Positions 55,899 through 64,000 of a stretch of 64,000 nucleotides of DNA are shown piece after piece (position 1 is the first letter of the stretch; every line of letters starts with the position of its first letter). A model generated the notes under the pieces. The model was not told the origin of the DNA, made no database searches, and saw nothing but the letters and a program-made list of their open reading frames with translations. Both the position numbers and the translations under genes were made by a program. Source of the stretch: Haloquadratum walsbyi J07HQW1. Lineage in GTDB: Archaea > Halobacteriota > Halobacteria > Halobacteriales > Haloferacaceae. The stretch is taken from positions 444,916 to 508,915 of the forward strand of contig KE356560.1 of NCBI GenBank assembly GCA_000415965.1. The letters are read 5' to 3'.

Positions 55899-57353
55899 AT
55901 GGGATCGGAACAAGACACTCGATCACCAGCCGCAAGCCTTGGACTGCTGGATGCGACAATGGTTGGTATTGGTGCGATGATCGGTGCGGGGATTTTCGTT
56001 CTGACCGGGCTCGCAGCCAGAATTGCCGGTCCTGCAGCGCTTCTTGTGTTCGTTCTGAACGGCGGCGTTACCCTCTTTACCGCGTTATCGTACGCCGAGT
56101 TGGCGAGCGCAATCCCAAAAAATGGTGGCGGATATGCGTACATTCGTGAGACGTTTTCCGCACCCATTGCGTTTGTGATGGGCTGGACCCGATGGTTCAC
56201 GTATATGGCTGCCGGCGCACTGTACGCACTTGGATTCTCCTCAAACTTTATCGAGTTTATCCATCTTTACTGGGGCGGTCTGCCGGCAGGACCAATCTGG
56301 CAGGTCGGTTACGCATTGCTCGCGGTTGTTTCATTCGTGATGCTGAACGCACTCTCGACGGAAGCCAGCGGTGGCGCAGAGACGCTTGTGACGCTGGTCA
56401 AAATCGGGATTCTCATCGTGTTCATCTTCTTCGGTATCAGTGCTGTCTCGTCAGCGACGTTTTTCGGAATTGATCCGGGGGCTGCTCCGACAGTGTCTGA
56501 TTTCTTCTCGAAGGGCGCCACAAAAGTTCTCCCGGCAATGGGATTGACGTTTATTGCGTTTCAGGGATATGATCTTATTGCGACGGTCACCGAAGAGGTC
56601 GAGAACCCAAAGAAGAACATTCCACGAGCGATCTTCATCAGTCTCGGCGTCACGGTGTTGATATATCTCTTAGTCGTCGGCGTTGCAGTCGGGACACTAG
56701 GGGCTCCTCGACTCGGCAGCGCAAAGGAAAAGGCCGTCGTTGAAGCGGCGATTAGCTTCATGCCTGATGTTGCATTCTTTGGAGCCTCAATCGGGGCTGC
56801 GCTTATTGCATTCGGTGCTGTCTTCTCAACAATCAGTGCGCTCAATGCTGTTGTCATCGGTTCAAGTCGTGTGGCGTACGCAATGGGGCGAGAAGGTCAA
56901 TTGCCCGAACGGCTCGGAAATATCCATCATAAATACGGAACGCCATATTCGGCGTTAATGGCGAGCGCGGCAATCATGCTTGTTGCGACTATCGTTGCTC
57001 CAATTAGTCTTGTCGGCAATCTTGCGAGTTTATTCTCACTACTTGGATTTATTGTAGTGAATCTCGCGGTAATTAAGCTTCGACGAGATCAGCCGAATCT
57101 GAATCGACCATTCGAGATTCCGTTCTATCCCGCACCGCCGATTCTCGGTTGTGTGCTCAATTTAGTCCTTGCTATATTCATTTCATGGGTAACATGGGCT
57201 GTCGCAGTCGGATGGTTACTGGTTGGGGCAGTTATCTACGTTGGGCTTAACTCAGAGCGGATTCGCACTGTGTTTTCGAATACTCAATCGACAGATGCAG
57301 AGACTGCCCCTATCGAGGACTCAACGATGAGCGAGACAGTCGAAGAGGATTGA
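55899..57353 (+). CDS. APC-family amino acid permease
   Basis: This 484-residue transporter has about 12 membrane segments. The substrate-site helix is VGIGAMIGAGIFVLTGLAA. Further motifs are FIAFQGYDLIATVTEEVENP with PKKNIPRAIFISLG, and IGSSRVAYAMGREGQLP. It is similar in type to haloarchaeal and methanogen amino acid/polyamine/cation permeases. No large cytoplasmic USP domain is fused, but a separate USP gene is just upstream and two RCK-containing genes follow. The substrate is unknown. Confidence 0.9.
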   Translation: MGSEQDTRSPAASLGLLDATMVGIGAMIGAGIFVLTGLAARIAGPAALLVFVLNGGVTLFTALSYAELASAIPKNGGGYAYIRETFSAPIAFVMGWTRWFTYMAAGALYALGFSSNFIEFIHLYWGGLPAGPIWQVGYALLAVVSFVMLNALSTEASGGAETLVTLVKIGILIVFIFFGISAVSSATFFGIDPGAAPTVSDFFSKGATKVLPAMGLTFIAFQGYDLIATVTEEVENPKKNIPRAIFISLGVTVLIYLLVVGVAVGTLGAPRLGSAKEKAVVEAAISFMPDVAFFGASIGAALIAFGAVFSTISALNAVVIGSSRVAYAMGREGQLPERLGNIHHKYGTPYSALMASAAIMLVATIVAPISLVGNLASLFSLLGFIVVNLAVIKLRRDQPNLNRPFEIPFYPAPPILGCVLNLVLAIFISWVTWAVAVGWLLVGAVIYVGLNSERIRTVFSNTQSTDAETAPIEDSTMSETVEED

Positions 57354-57412
57354 ATAATTAGCATAATGATACAAATACATACTATCAGCACATACGGACT
57401 TCAGACTCATTC

Positions 57413-58078
57413 ATGAGCAAAGATCTTCAGATCGTTATTGTCGGTGGCGGCCGCGTCGGGTACCATACAGCACAGCGATTGAGCAACCGCGGTCATGACC
57501 TTGTCATCATTGAGCAGGACAGTGACCGCGTCCAGTTTCTGAGCGATCAGTACATCGCCTCCGTAATCCATGGAGACGGTGGTCGTCCAAGTGTACTCAG
57601 AGAGGCGCAATTGGAGCGGAGCGACGTCATTGCAGCACTAACGAGTCACGGTGCAATGACGAACGTCGGAATCTGTATGACCGCACAACGAATCGCCGCC
57701 GATATCAAAACAGTCGCCCGAATCGACCATGGCGAGCATGAGGAGTTCGAACAGATCGTCGATGCTGTTGTTTATCCTGAAGAACTGGCTGCTCACACAG
57801 CTGCCAACGATATCATCGATGTCAGCGGCGGTGGGGTTCGAACAATCGAGGAGGTCACAGACCGGCTGGAGCTTATCGAGATAGAGGTCGCCGAACGAGC
57901 ACCAGCAGCCGGGAAGTCACTGGATGCTGTCTCCTTCCCGCAAGGAGCAGTTATTGTAGCCGAGCAGCATACAGGCGCGTTCCCAGGACCGGAGATGATA
58001 CTCGAACCCGGTATCCAATACATCTTGGCAGTCCAACCGGACGTGACTGATGAGGTCGTTCGACTCCTCCGAGGCTAG
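57413..58078 (+). CDS. TrkA-type RCK domain protein
   Basis: This 221-residue protein has an RCK_N/TrkA_N Rossmann domain (IVIVGGGRVGYHTAQRLSNR, then VIHGDGGRPSVLREA) and an RCK_C/TrkA_C domain (about 135-215, LIEIEVAERAPAAGKSLDAV). Such proteins gate K+ channels and transporters with NAD(H), ATP or cyclic di-AMP. No Trk/Ktr membrane subunit is adjacent, so the partner is probably the APC permease. That link is inferred from position. Confidence 0.88.
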   Translation: MSKDLQIVIVGGGRVGYHTAQRLSNRGHDLVIIEQDSDRVQFLSDQYIASVIHGDGGRPSVLREAQLERSDVIAALTSHGAMTNVGICMTAQRIAADIKTVARIDHGEHEEFEQIVDAVVYPEELAAHTAANDIIDVSGGGVRTIEEVTDRLELIEIEVAERAPAAGKSLDAVSFPQGAVIVAEQHTGAFPGPEMILEPGIQYILAVQPDVTDEVVRLLRG

Positions 58079-58237
58079 AGTAGCCTGCTCGCGATTCACC
58101 CACTCATCAGACTCACTGTCGCTGTCAGCGTTGTCTCCGGTGACTCTCTCAGATTGAATACACACTCTCAAATCAACTGTAAGTCGAGCAAGCACAGTAT
58201 CACAACGTCTTTGCCCAAATAACCGATAACCGGGAGT

Positions 58238-59005
58238 GTGACCTATCGACCCGACGAGATCGATCGGCGCATCCTCTATTATCTTGGGGCGAACGCAAGA
58301 GATACGTCCGCGCCAATGATTGCCGAAGAGGTAGATGTCACTCCAGCAACAGTCCGGAACCGTATCAATCAGCTGGAAGAAAGTGGAATTATTCGTGGAT
58401 ATCATACCGATATTAATTATGAGCAGTCAAACGGAAAGGTAACCACACAGTTCACCTGCACCGCTCCCGTCGGAAAGCGATCGGCGCTTGCCGACAAAGC
58501 AGCGGCAACCCCAGGAATCATTCATGTGCGGGAACTCCTCGCTGGACAGGATAATCTTGTGATCACTGCCGTCGGCGAGGATACAAACGATATCAATCGT
58601 ATCGCTCATCAGTTATCGGCTGCCGGATTGAGTATCCAGCGTGAGGATATCGTTATTGATGAGACATTTCAACCGTATCATCGATTCGCTCCTGAGGAGG
58701 ACCGTGCTCCATCTGCGGTTACTGATTTCCAGGCTGTCGCAGGTGGCGGCGAGCTTGTTGAATTCACCGTTTCAGAAACGGCTGGCATTGCTGGAATGAC
58801 TCTCGCAGACGCTCACCGCGAAGGACTACTACCAGAGAAAGTCCTCGTCGTGGGGATTGAGCGTGATGGATCTCATATCACGCCGAATGGTGATGCAGAG
58901 ATTGAGCCGGGGGACTTAGTCTCAGTGTTTTCACCTGAGGCGCTTCCGGAACAACTTGTCACTGCTTTCGACAGCGATACACGATCCGCTTCCGAGCAGG
59001 TCTAA
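58238..59005 (+). CDS. Lrp/AsnC regulator fused to an RCK_C domain
   Basis: This 255-residue regulator has an N-terminal HTH (DEIDRRILYYLGANARDTSA, VTPATVRNRINQLEESGIIR), an AsnC-type ligand domain (about 65-140) and a C-terminal TrkA_C/RCK_C domain (about 170-245, EFTVSETAGIAGMTLADAHR). The RCK_C domain could sense the same ligand that controls the TrkA-like protein upstream, tying transcription to transport. The start is GTG. An IS200/IS605 element inserted right after its stop codon. Confidence 0.86.
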   Translation: MTYRPDEIDRRILYYLGANARDTSAPMIAEEVDVTPATVRNRINQLEESGIIRGYHTDINYEQSNGKVTTQFTCTAPVGKRSALADKAAATPGIIHVRELLAGQDNLVITAVGEDTNDINRIAHQLSAAGLSIQREDIVIDETFQPYHRFAPEEDRAPSAVTDFQAVAGGGELVEFTVSETAGIAGMTLADAHREGLLPEKVLVVGIERDGSHITPNGDAEIEPGDLVSVFSPEALPEQLVTAFDSDTRSASEQV

Positions 59006-59068
59006 AGGAAACAGCGAGAGTTCCACGGGTCACCTCACCTGACCCGTGGGTGAATCGCGTACACTCGC

Positions 59069-59485
59069 CTAATGGTCCGTCTCCGTCTCCTCAATGTATC
59101 GACGAACCACGTCCTCGGAAACTCCACCCGTCGTCCCGACATCGTAGCCATCCTTCCACAGCCCACACAAATACCGCTGTTTGATTTCCGGGTGACCTTT
59201 CAGAATCGTTCTGCCCGAGTAGCCTGTGAACTGCTTGGCAATCTCGGCAGGACTCCATTTCGAGTCAGCCTCCACGAACAACTGAACGTGGTCAGGAGCA
59301 ATCTCCACTTCTACTTCCACTTCCACTGACACAGTCTCGTGACCGAACCGTTCAGCAATCCCTTTGAACAACTCCGCAAGTTCGTCTCGAACTCACTCCA
59401 GCATCCCGTGGCGGTACTTCCGACACCACACGAAGTGATACTTACACAAACTAATCGAATCTGCATGACTTCTGTACTCTTCTAT
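59069..59485 (-). pseudogene. tnpA: IS200-type transposase tnpA, inactivated
   Basis: The conceptual product is a Y1 (HUH) transposase of about 138 codons. It starts EEYRSHADSISLCKYHFVWC and KYRHGMLE, then a TGA at 59393-59395, then VRDELAELFKGIAERFGH in the same frame. The HUH motif is present as PDHVQLFVE with a His/Val variant, and the catalytic Tyr lies toward the C-terminus (GYSGRT or RRYIEE region). The expected first codon is ATA (59483-59485) instead of ATG. The lost start and nonsense codon make it a pseudogene. Confidence 0.85.
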
Positions 59486-59501
59486 CCTAATCTTTACTTT
59501 T

Positions 59502-60836
59502 ATTATCACTGAAGAAGTCACGAAGACCGCACGTACCCGACTCTGCATAGAGTCTGGTGAGCGGTCGTGGCTCAAAGATGCCCGTTACACCGCACGAGAC
59601 ATCGCCAACGATACACTCCGACTCAAACAACAAGGCTACAACAAGACCGAGATTCAACGCGAGGTTGACCGTGATGGATTTCTTCGGAACAACAAGTGTG
59701 CAGTCGTCGGGAAAGCCCTGCAAGCGTGGGACTCTTACAAAGAACTCCTCGAGTGGTGGGACGACCAAGACGATACCCACGTCGGGAAACCGTCGCCACC
59801 AGCCACAGACAAGAAAGGAGCATACCCGCTCGTCATGGCACACACCGAAGGCTACCGACTCACCTACACCGACACCGACACCAACGAAGACGAAGACGAC
59901 CGCGTTCAGTTCCGTGTGAGTCCGAAACCATACAAGAAGGTGAAAGGACATCTTCGAGGACGACCGGAAGACCTCAACCTCATAGAGTCCGCCTTCACAG
60001 AAGATGAGTGGTCGTTGGGACAGGCCGAACTTCTGTACCGAGATGGCGTGTACTACCTACACGTCACGGTTAAAACAGAGGTAGAAGTGCCTGAACCCGA
60101 AGACGCTGACACAGTTGTCGGCGTCGATATTAACGAGCGCAACATCGCTTTCACCGCTGTTAATCGCGAGACGATGGATACGCTCGGAACACTCGTGGTG
60201 GACTACGGTTCTGTGAAAGCCGAACGCCAACGCTACCACACCATCACGAAACGCTGTCAAGAACACGGTCAACACTCCATCCACGATCAACTCGGTGTGA
60301 AAGAAGAACGCTACACCGAGTGGATTCTTCACCGAATGTCCCGAGTCGTGGTGGAGTTCGCCAAACAGTTTTTGAACCCAGTCATCGTGTTCGAGGACCT
60401 GAGCGAGATTCGAGACGCCATCAACTACGGCACGTACATGAATCGTCGGTTGCACAAACTGCCGTTCAACAAGTTCGAGCAACAGGTTCGCTACAAAGCG
60501 ACGTGGAACCAGATTCCGTGTGAGATGGTTGAGTCGCCGTACAATTCGAAGTCGTGCTCGAGTTGTGGTCATCGGGGATATCGTCAGGGTCGGCGGTTCC
60601 GGTGTACGAATGATTCGTGTGAAGTTCAGCAAGACCATGCTGACCGGAACGCAAGTGTGAATGTGGCGTGGAGAGCGTGGGCGAAACACGCTGGCGTGGA
60701 TGTTGACTCGGGTAATTACCGGACTCGCAAAACCCAACCGTTTGTTCGGAAGGTGAGCCTGTCTGGGTCGGGGCGTTCTGTAAACCGCCCAGCCTCATCC
60801 CGTGAAATCGCTTCGCGTGGAGTGCTTACGACGTAG
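59502..60836 (+). pseudogene. tnpB: TnpB RNA-guided nuclease, start codon lost
   Basis: The frame is continuous from 59469 to the TAG at 60836. The protein starts in sequence at about 59508 (TEEVTKTARTRLCIESGE) with no ATG; ATT at 59502 may be a mutated start. The first ATG (59835) would remove about 110 N-terminal residues. The RuvC catalytic residues are kept: Asp in VVGVDINERN, Glu in VFEDLSEI and Asp in DHADRNASVN. The zinc ribbon CSSCGH...C..DSC is also kept. TnpB of IS605 elements cuts DNA with an RNA from the element's right end. The open frame without a start suggests recent loss. Confidence 0.82.
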
Positions 60837-60855
60837 GCTGAGGGAATGAGAAAAG

Positions 60856-60877
60856 CCAGGGGTCACCCGACCCGTGG
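60856..60877 (+). repeat. Right-end palindrome of the IS200/IS605 element
   Basis: CCAGGGGTC, ACC, then CGACCCGTGG forms an imperfect hairpin 20 bases after the tnpB stop, mirroring the left-end palindrome at 59023-59049. In this family it would be part of the guide-RNA scaffold and the TnpA recognition site. Confidence 0.6.
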
Positions 60878-60890
60878 TCGTTTACACGAT

Positions 60891-61226
60891 GACTGTCTCT
60901 CCCAGACGAGTGTCATACTGGAGAGAAGCCCCACTCTGGCAGAAAATTATCCATGTAGGGTCCGCTGACTGTTCGAATACTCATAAAACGTCAATCAACA
61001 CTCATCAGTATCCTGTTTGCTGTCGTAGACTGAATTGTCAGTAATGACGAATTGAGGAATATTTCGAATGAAACCGAGAATTGATCCGTCCATATCAGGT
61101 AAAATACTTTTAAATGGGACGTATGTTTCCGATCATCAGAGGATTGTCACTACTCCACTCATAATGGGTATTGCTATCGTTTTCGCTACAGTTTATATCA
61201 ATGAATTCGCGTCGCCAATCAACACC
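60891..61226. other. Intergenic region before thioesterase end
   Basis: No gene is seen. A plus-strand frame from 61068 runs antisense into the thioesterase gene and contains one hydrophobic stretch; it is not believed. No repeat-family member was recognised. Confidence 0.35.
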
Positions 61227-61667
61227 TCAGCAGGGGACAGTCTCGACAAGATGCTCACCACGGTCAGTTTGCGGGACGATCGATGGGAGCGCAACCGAGT
61301 CATTGTCATCCTCGTTCTCGTTAACTGCGACCATTGTAAAACAGGCTGATGTCGCTGGCATGGCTTCTGTATCGCGTGGGTTACGACTCTCAACGGTGAC
61401 TCGAACCCCGAGACTTCTTGTACCGGTCTCATAGACGTATGCTGACAGTTTCGCAACGTGACCGACGGGAATTGGACGTTGGAAGTCAACACTCCCGATG
61501 TGAGCCGTGACGCAAGTCGTTCCCGCAATAGTCATCGCCGCAATTGCTGCCAATTCGTCCATCAACCGAACCGTTTCTCCACCATGTATGTTTCCATCGT
61601 TGTTCGCTTGGTCCGGTTGGATCCGTTCTGTCGATTCTACGTATGAATCAAGCACTGAAACTGCCAC
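61227..61667 (-). CDS. Acyl-CoA thioesterase (hotdog fold)
   Basis: This 146-residue hotdog-fold protein is similar to the YciA/BACH group. Visible are ANNDGNIHGGETVRLMDELA, the helix AIAAMTIAGTTCVTAHIGSV, DFQRPIPVGHVAKLSAYVYE and GTRSLGVRVTVESRN. The Asp/Asn before HGG is the usual catalytic carboxyl site. It would hydrolyse acyl-CoA thioesters in the cytoplasm, substrate length unknown. The acidic tail is haloarchaeal. Confidence 0.88.
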   Translation of the reverse strand: MAVSVLDSYVESTERIQPDQANNDGNIHGGETVRLMDELAAIAAMTIAGTTCVTAHIGSVDFQRPIPVGHVAKLSAYVYETGTRSLGVRVTVESRNPRDTEAMPATSACFTMVAVNENEDDNDSVALPSIVPQTDRGEHLVETVPC

Positions 61668-62038
61668 ATGTTACCAAACGGACTGAGAATAATGAATTCA
61701 GGGATGCTATCAGCCAATACAGATACCAGTGGGACTAATCATCCGTACCGAAGCGTGTCAATAGCAGTTGTTGGTACTGTAAGTTTCGTTATCCAAACCA
61801 GAACGGAACGCGCAAATGAACGTTTCAATTCAGGGTAACTCAGCCGAGTGTGGCTTCGCAAAGAAACACTGGCTAGCGTATCAATGATTATTCACCACGA
61901 AGGTTCGCGAGATATCTCAGTCAAACCTGGGTCAGCAATTGTGTGAGTTCGCAGGTGCGTTATGATTGAAGTTGTTCGTATGAGTCACTTCCAACGATTA
62001 TAGCATGCCATATCATAGCTCCCATGTCATACAGTATC
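61668..62038. other. Intergenic region with weak repeat copy
   Basis: A weak, partial fourth copy of the dispersed repeat starts at 61805 (GGAACGCGCAAATGAACG) and is lost after about 61855. Nothing coding is seen. Confidence 0.35.
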
Positions 62039-62731
62039 CTACGCCTCGTAATCGCCTCTTACGAGACAATAATTTGTTATGTCTAGGGTCTTGACACCGC
62101 CCATTTCTTTCATTTCGGTCTTATGATCAACCATGAGGACTGTCTCATTGTCCGTGGGACTGTTATCATCTATCCGCTTTACTTGAAGTATTTGTTCGTT
62201 TCCACATTTCGGGCATGAGTCCATCTGACTCACTCGAGGGTGATTGTTACTCCGTGTGACATGGGCTGTGAGTGCGTCTTTCGTCTCAAATCCATCACCA
62301 CACACGTTGCAGACATATGTGCTAGTGCTATTGCTCTCACTATCGATATTGCTATGATTATCGTGATTATCCGAACTGGACTCGATGGTATTACCTGTCT
62401 TAGTCGTCCGCACATTGGTGTGTTCGTCCTCTGAGTTGGGTTGTTCGGATGACTCAGCACTGTAAATCACCGTCCCATGAATGGCAGTACCACTGTCACC
62501 TTTCGGCACTTTCACGCGCTGATTGGTTTCAGTCAGGATACCATATTGAACCATTGTTTTCAATACGTCATGGACGGTCCGAGTTGACGCATCAACGGCG
62601 TTGTCTACCTCGCGTTTCGTGAATCCATTGATGCTTTCGCCACGTACCGGCTCAACAACGCGCTCAATCTCACCATTTGTGAATTGATGGACTGTTTTCC
62701 ATACGCGGTCTCGCATCGTGTCTTTGCCCAT
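62039..62731 (-). CDS. Winged-helix protein with C2H2 finger and zinc ribbon
   Basis: This is a 230-residue protein. The N-terminal winged helix (RDRVWKTVHQF, GFTKREVDNAVDASTRTVHD, VLKTMVQYGIL) matches that of the protein at 46123-46767. It is followed by an Asn/Ser/Asp-rich linker, a classical C2H2 finger (YVCNVCGDGFETKDALTAHV, then TRSNNH) and a CPKC zinc ribbon with its second half near the end (DITNYCLVRG). Three DNA/protein-binding modules suggest a regulator. C2H2 fingers are uncommon in archaeal chromosomal genes and are more typical of archaeal viruses and plasmids. Confidence 0.75.
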   Translation of the reverse strand: MGKDTMRDRVWKTVHQFTNGEIERVVEPVRGESINGFTKREVDNAVDASTRTVHDVLKTMVQYGILTETNQRVKVPKGDSGTAIHGTVIYSAESSEQPNSEDEHTNVRTTKTGNTIESSSDNHDNHSNIDSESNSTSTYVCNVCGDGFETKDALTAHVTRSNNHPRVSQMDSCPKCGNEQILQVKRIDDNSPTDNETVLMVDHKTEMKEMGGVKTLDITNYCLVRGDYEA

Positions 62732-63389
62732 GTAACATATACAGGAGGTCAGATGACTTCAGGTCTATGCAAGATACACAGTGGATTGACCAATGCGAAG
62801 TGACCCCCCACATGGATGCAGAACGTCATATATACCTCATTTACAATTCCCGTATCACTTCTCGGAGGCGGGTCATCGGTCGAACGCCTCCTGGAAGTCC
62901 TCGCTTGTATACACTGAAGCATACAGTAGCATATCATACTTATTATAACCAGTATCAAGCAGGTGTGCGGTTACCCGCTTTCAGTCGAAACCCATGACTG
63001 CCACAGACGACTCCTGGGTTAGGACGATACTCGCCCACCCACGCGCTTGTCGATGTGGGACGCACAGTCACTGTCGACATAGACGGTATGATGTGAGTTG
63101 AGGGACATGTAAGGGTAGCTTACACCGACCGTGATCACTGCTCTCGTTGAAATCAAACAGTGTTATTTTCAGAATACAATGGAGGGGCTGCTCCAAGCCG
63201 TATTCATCAGGGATGATAAACGGCTGGTCCCCCTTCTCCCCGCCTTACTCATAACGACCGCTGATTGCTCGAGGGGTGGAGTGTGTCTGTGTCTGTGTCT
63301 GTGTCCGTGTCTGTATCGAGAACAGGTCGTCCGATAATCGATGCGAGTACCATACAAAGAGATGTGAGTGAGGTTGCTGTGAGCTCCCC
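62732..63389. other. Intergenic region entering a GC-richer tract
   Basis: Nothing coding is recognised. From about 63000 onward the DNA becomes GC-richer. A GTGTCT hexamer repeat lies at about 63280-63315. Confidence 0.4.
63280..63315 (+). repeat. GTGTCT tandem repeat
   Basis: About six 6-base units (GTGTCT with one GTGTCC) occur here. On the minus strand the tract reads as Asp-Thr repeats. It is slippage-prone. Confidence 0.65.
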
Positions 63390-63665
63390 CGCCCTGCTCG
63401 CGCTGACGCGCTCGCTGAGGGCGGGGCTTGGGCTTCCTGCTTCCACGACGCTGTCAGACTGCGTCCGACAGCCCCCAGACGGAGCCTGGTGAACGCGCTT
63501 TGCAGATGCAAGTGAAGTGACAGCGAGCGCAGTCTCCACAGGCGGTGACGAAAGCTTCGCTCTCGGTCGCAATCAGAATCGAATCGAATTGATCCGCGAT
63601 TCTGAGGACGTTCCTTTGGAGTGTCCCACTCCTACTCTTCCTCCTCCTCCTCGCCTCATTGCTCG
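63390..63665 (-). pseudogene. C-terminal remnant of an IS1341-type TnpB
   Basis: The minus strand contains, in two frames, GGGRVGVGHSKGTSSE and then SSPPVETALAVTSLASAKRV, followed after a 14-residue insertion by VVEAGSPSPALSE. This order (VGVGHS, PVETAL, SAKRV, VVEAGSP) is the tail of haloarchaeal IS1341-type TnpB proteins. The RuvC core and zinc ribbon are missing, and the frame changes at about 63570. GC content is higher than in neighbouring genes, as expected of foreign DNA. Confidence 0.55.
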
Positions 63666-64000
63666 AGGGGCGACGGGCGACGGGCAACGGGGAAGTTCCG
63701 TGGGACAGCGCACGCTTTGTGTCGTGGTTGAACGCTGTCGGTGTTTGTGTCCGTCACCTTCGCACGGAGCGAGTCGCTCTGAATGGACCGACGAGTGAGT
63801 CGAAGCCGACAGCTCGGAACGCACATCTTGACAGTTCGTCCGGCGTTCATCTGGATATGAATAACTGCTTGCGTGGGCCTGTGAGTCAGCAACAGCAACA
63901 GGACGTGCAAGCCAACATAATGACGGCGACGGCGCTGTATCCCCACCCCACCCCAACCCTACTCTCCTTCGTCGCTTGTCCGCTGGCGCGGACTGCGGGA
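63666..64000. other. GC-rich degraded region at the window end
   Basis: Low-complexity GGGCGAC-type units occur near 63670-63690. Open frames on both strands are Ser/Pro/Arg/His-rich and look like chance frames in GC-rich DNA. The upstream part of the TnpB remnant would be expected here but was not recognised. Confidence 0.35.

Larger units (their letters stand above)
59011..60890. mobile_element. Decayed IS200/IS605-family element
   Basis: Divergent tnpA (minus) and tnpB (plus) are framed by subterminal palindromes: CCACGGGTCA/TGACCCGTGG at 59023-59049 and CCAGGGGTC/GACCCGTGG at 60856-60877. The exact cleavage sites are not resolved. Both genes lack a normal start codon, and tnpA has an in-frame TGA. 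The element is therefore probably immobile. Confidence 0.8.

Noticed and set aside
61068..61349. 93-codon plus-strand frame overlapping the thioesterase
   Set aside because: Its second half is antisense to a clear gene and its first half has no recognisable feature beyond a short hydrophobic run.
63573..63956. 127-codon minus-strand frame at the window end
   Set aside because: Only its last part (VGVGHS) resembles TnpB; the rest is His/Ser/Arg-rich and overlaps other frames in GC-rich DNA.

Overview
The window reads as chromosomal DNA from a haloarchaeon (class Halobacteria). The proteins are strongly acidic, and several genes occur only in archaea: GGGP synthase, pantoate kinase with phosphopantothenate synthetase, Sec61-beta, RpoP, L37Ae, Pcc1, a split GMP synthase glutaminase, an F420:NADPH reductase and a ThiN-domain regulator. 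Base composition looks well below the usual 60-65% GC of haloarchaea and intergenic gaps are long, which suggests a Haloquadratum-like organism. That assignment is inference from composition and gene content, not a database result.

Layout. 0.6-6.6 kb: mtnP, then a leftward chromosome-segregation cluster (a coiled-coil protein, smc, and scpA, which is broken into two overlapping frames). 6.9-16.2 kb: housekeeping genes gatB, topA, a cold-shock protein, GGGP synthase, aspS, pantoate kinase and phosphopantothenate synthetase; the last is preceded by a tightly spaced 23-codon leader ORF. 16.3-20.8 kb: a glutathionyl-hydroquinone-reductase-like protein, thi4, a thiR-like regulator and dcd. 22-25.4 kb: pth2, a PAS histidine kinase and truD. 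25.6-31.1 kb: a translation, transcription and chaperone block (DUF2103, L37Ae, rpoP, pcc1, pfdB, DUF3194, DUF2070, guaAa). 33-45 kb: DUF192, a citramalate/isopropylmalate synthase, tRNA-Ser(CGA), an ABC exporter, photolyase, F420 reductase, hisE, pdxT and the short secG. 46-47.5 kb and 62-62.7 kb: accessory genes including two proteins that share an N-terminal winged helix but carry different C-terminal modules. 47.6-53.9 kb: a five-gene dipeptide/oligopeptide ABC importer. 55-59 kb: a cassette of a universal stress protein, an APC permease, a TrkA-type RCK protein and an Lrp regulator fused to an RCK_C domain. 59-60.9 kb: a decayed IS200/IS605 element. The last kilobase is a GC-richer, degraded region with a TnpB tail remnant.

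Mobile DNA is present mostly as debris. There is one near-complete IS200/IS605 element that has lost both start codons and has a nonsense codon in tnpA, two further tnpB remnants, at least seven solo subterminal hairpins of IS200/IS605 type, a 102-bp inverted-repeat element, and a dispersed repeat of about 75-82 bp in three clear copies plus a weak fourth. Two chromosomal genes (scpA and the dppD tail) show single-frame shifts at short tandem repeats, which suggests that slippage at simple repeats is an active source of change here, or that the sequence has errors at such sites. No CRISPR array, rRNA or intact prophage was seen.
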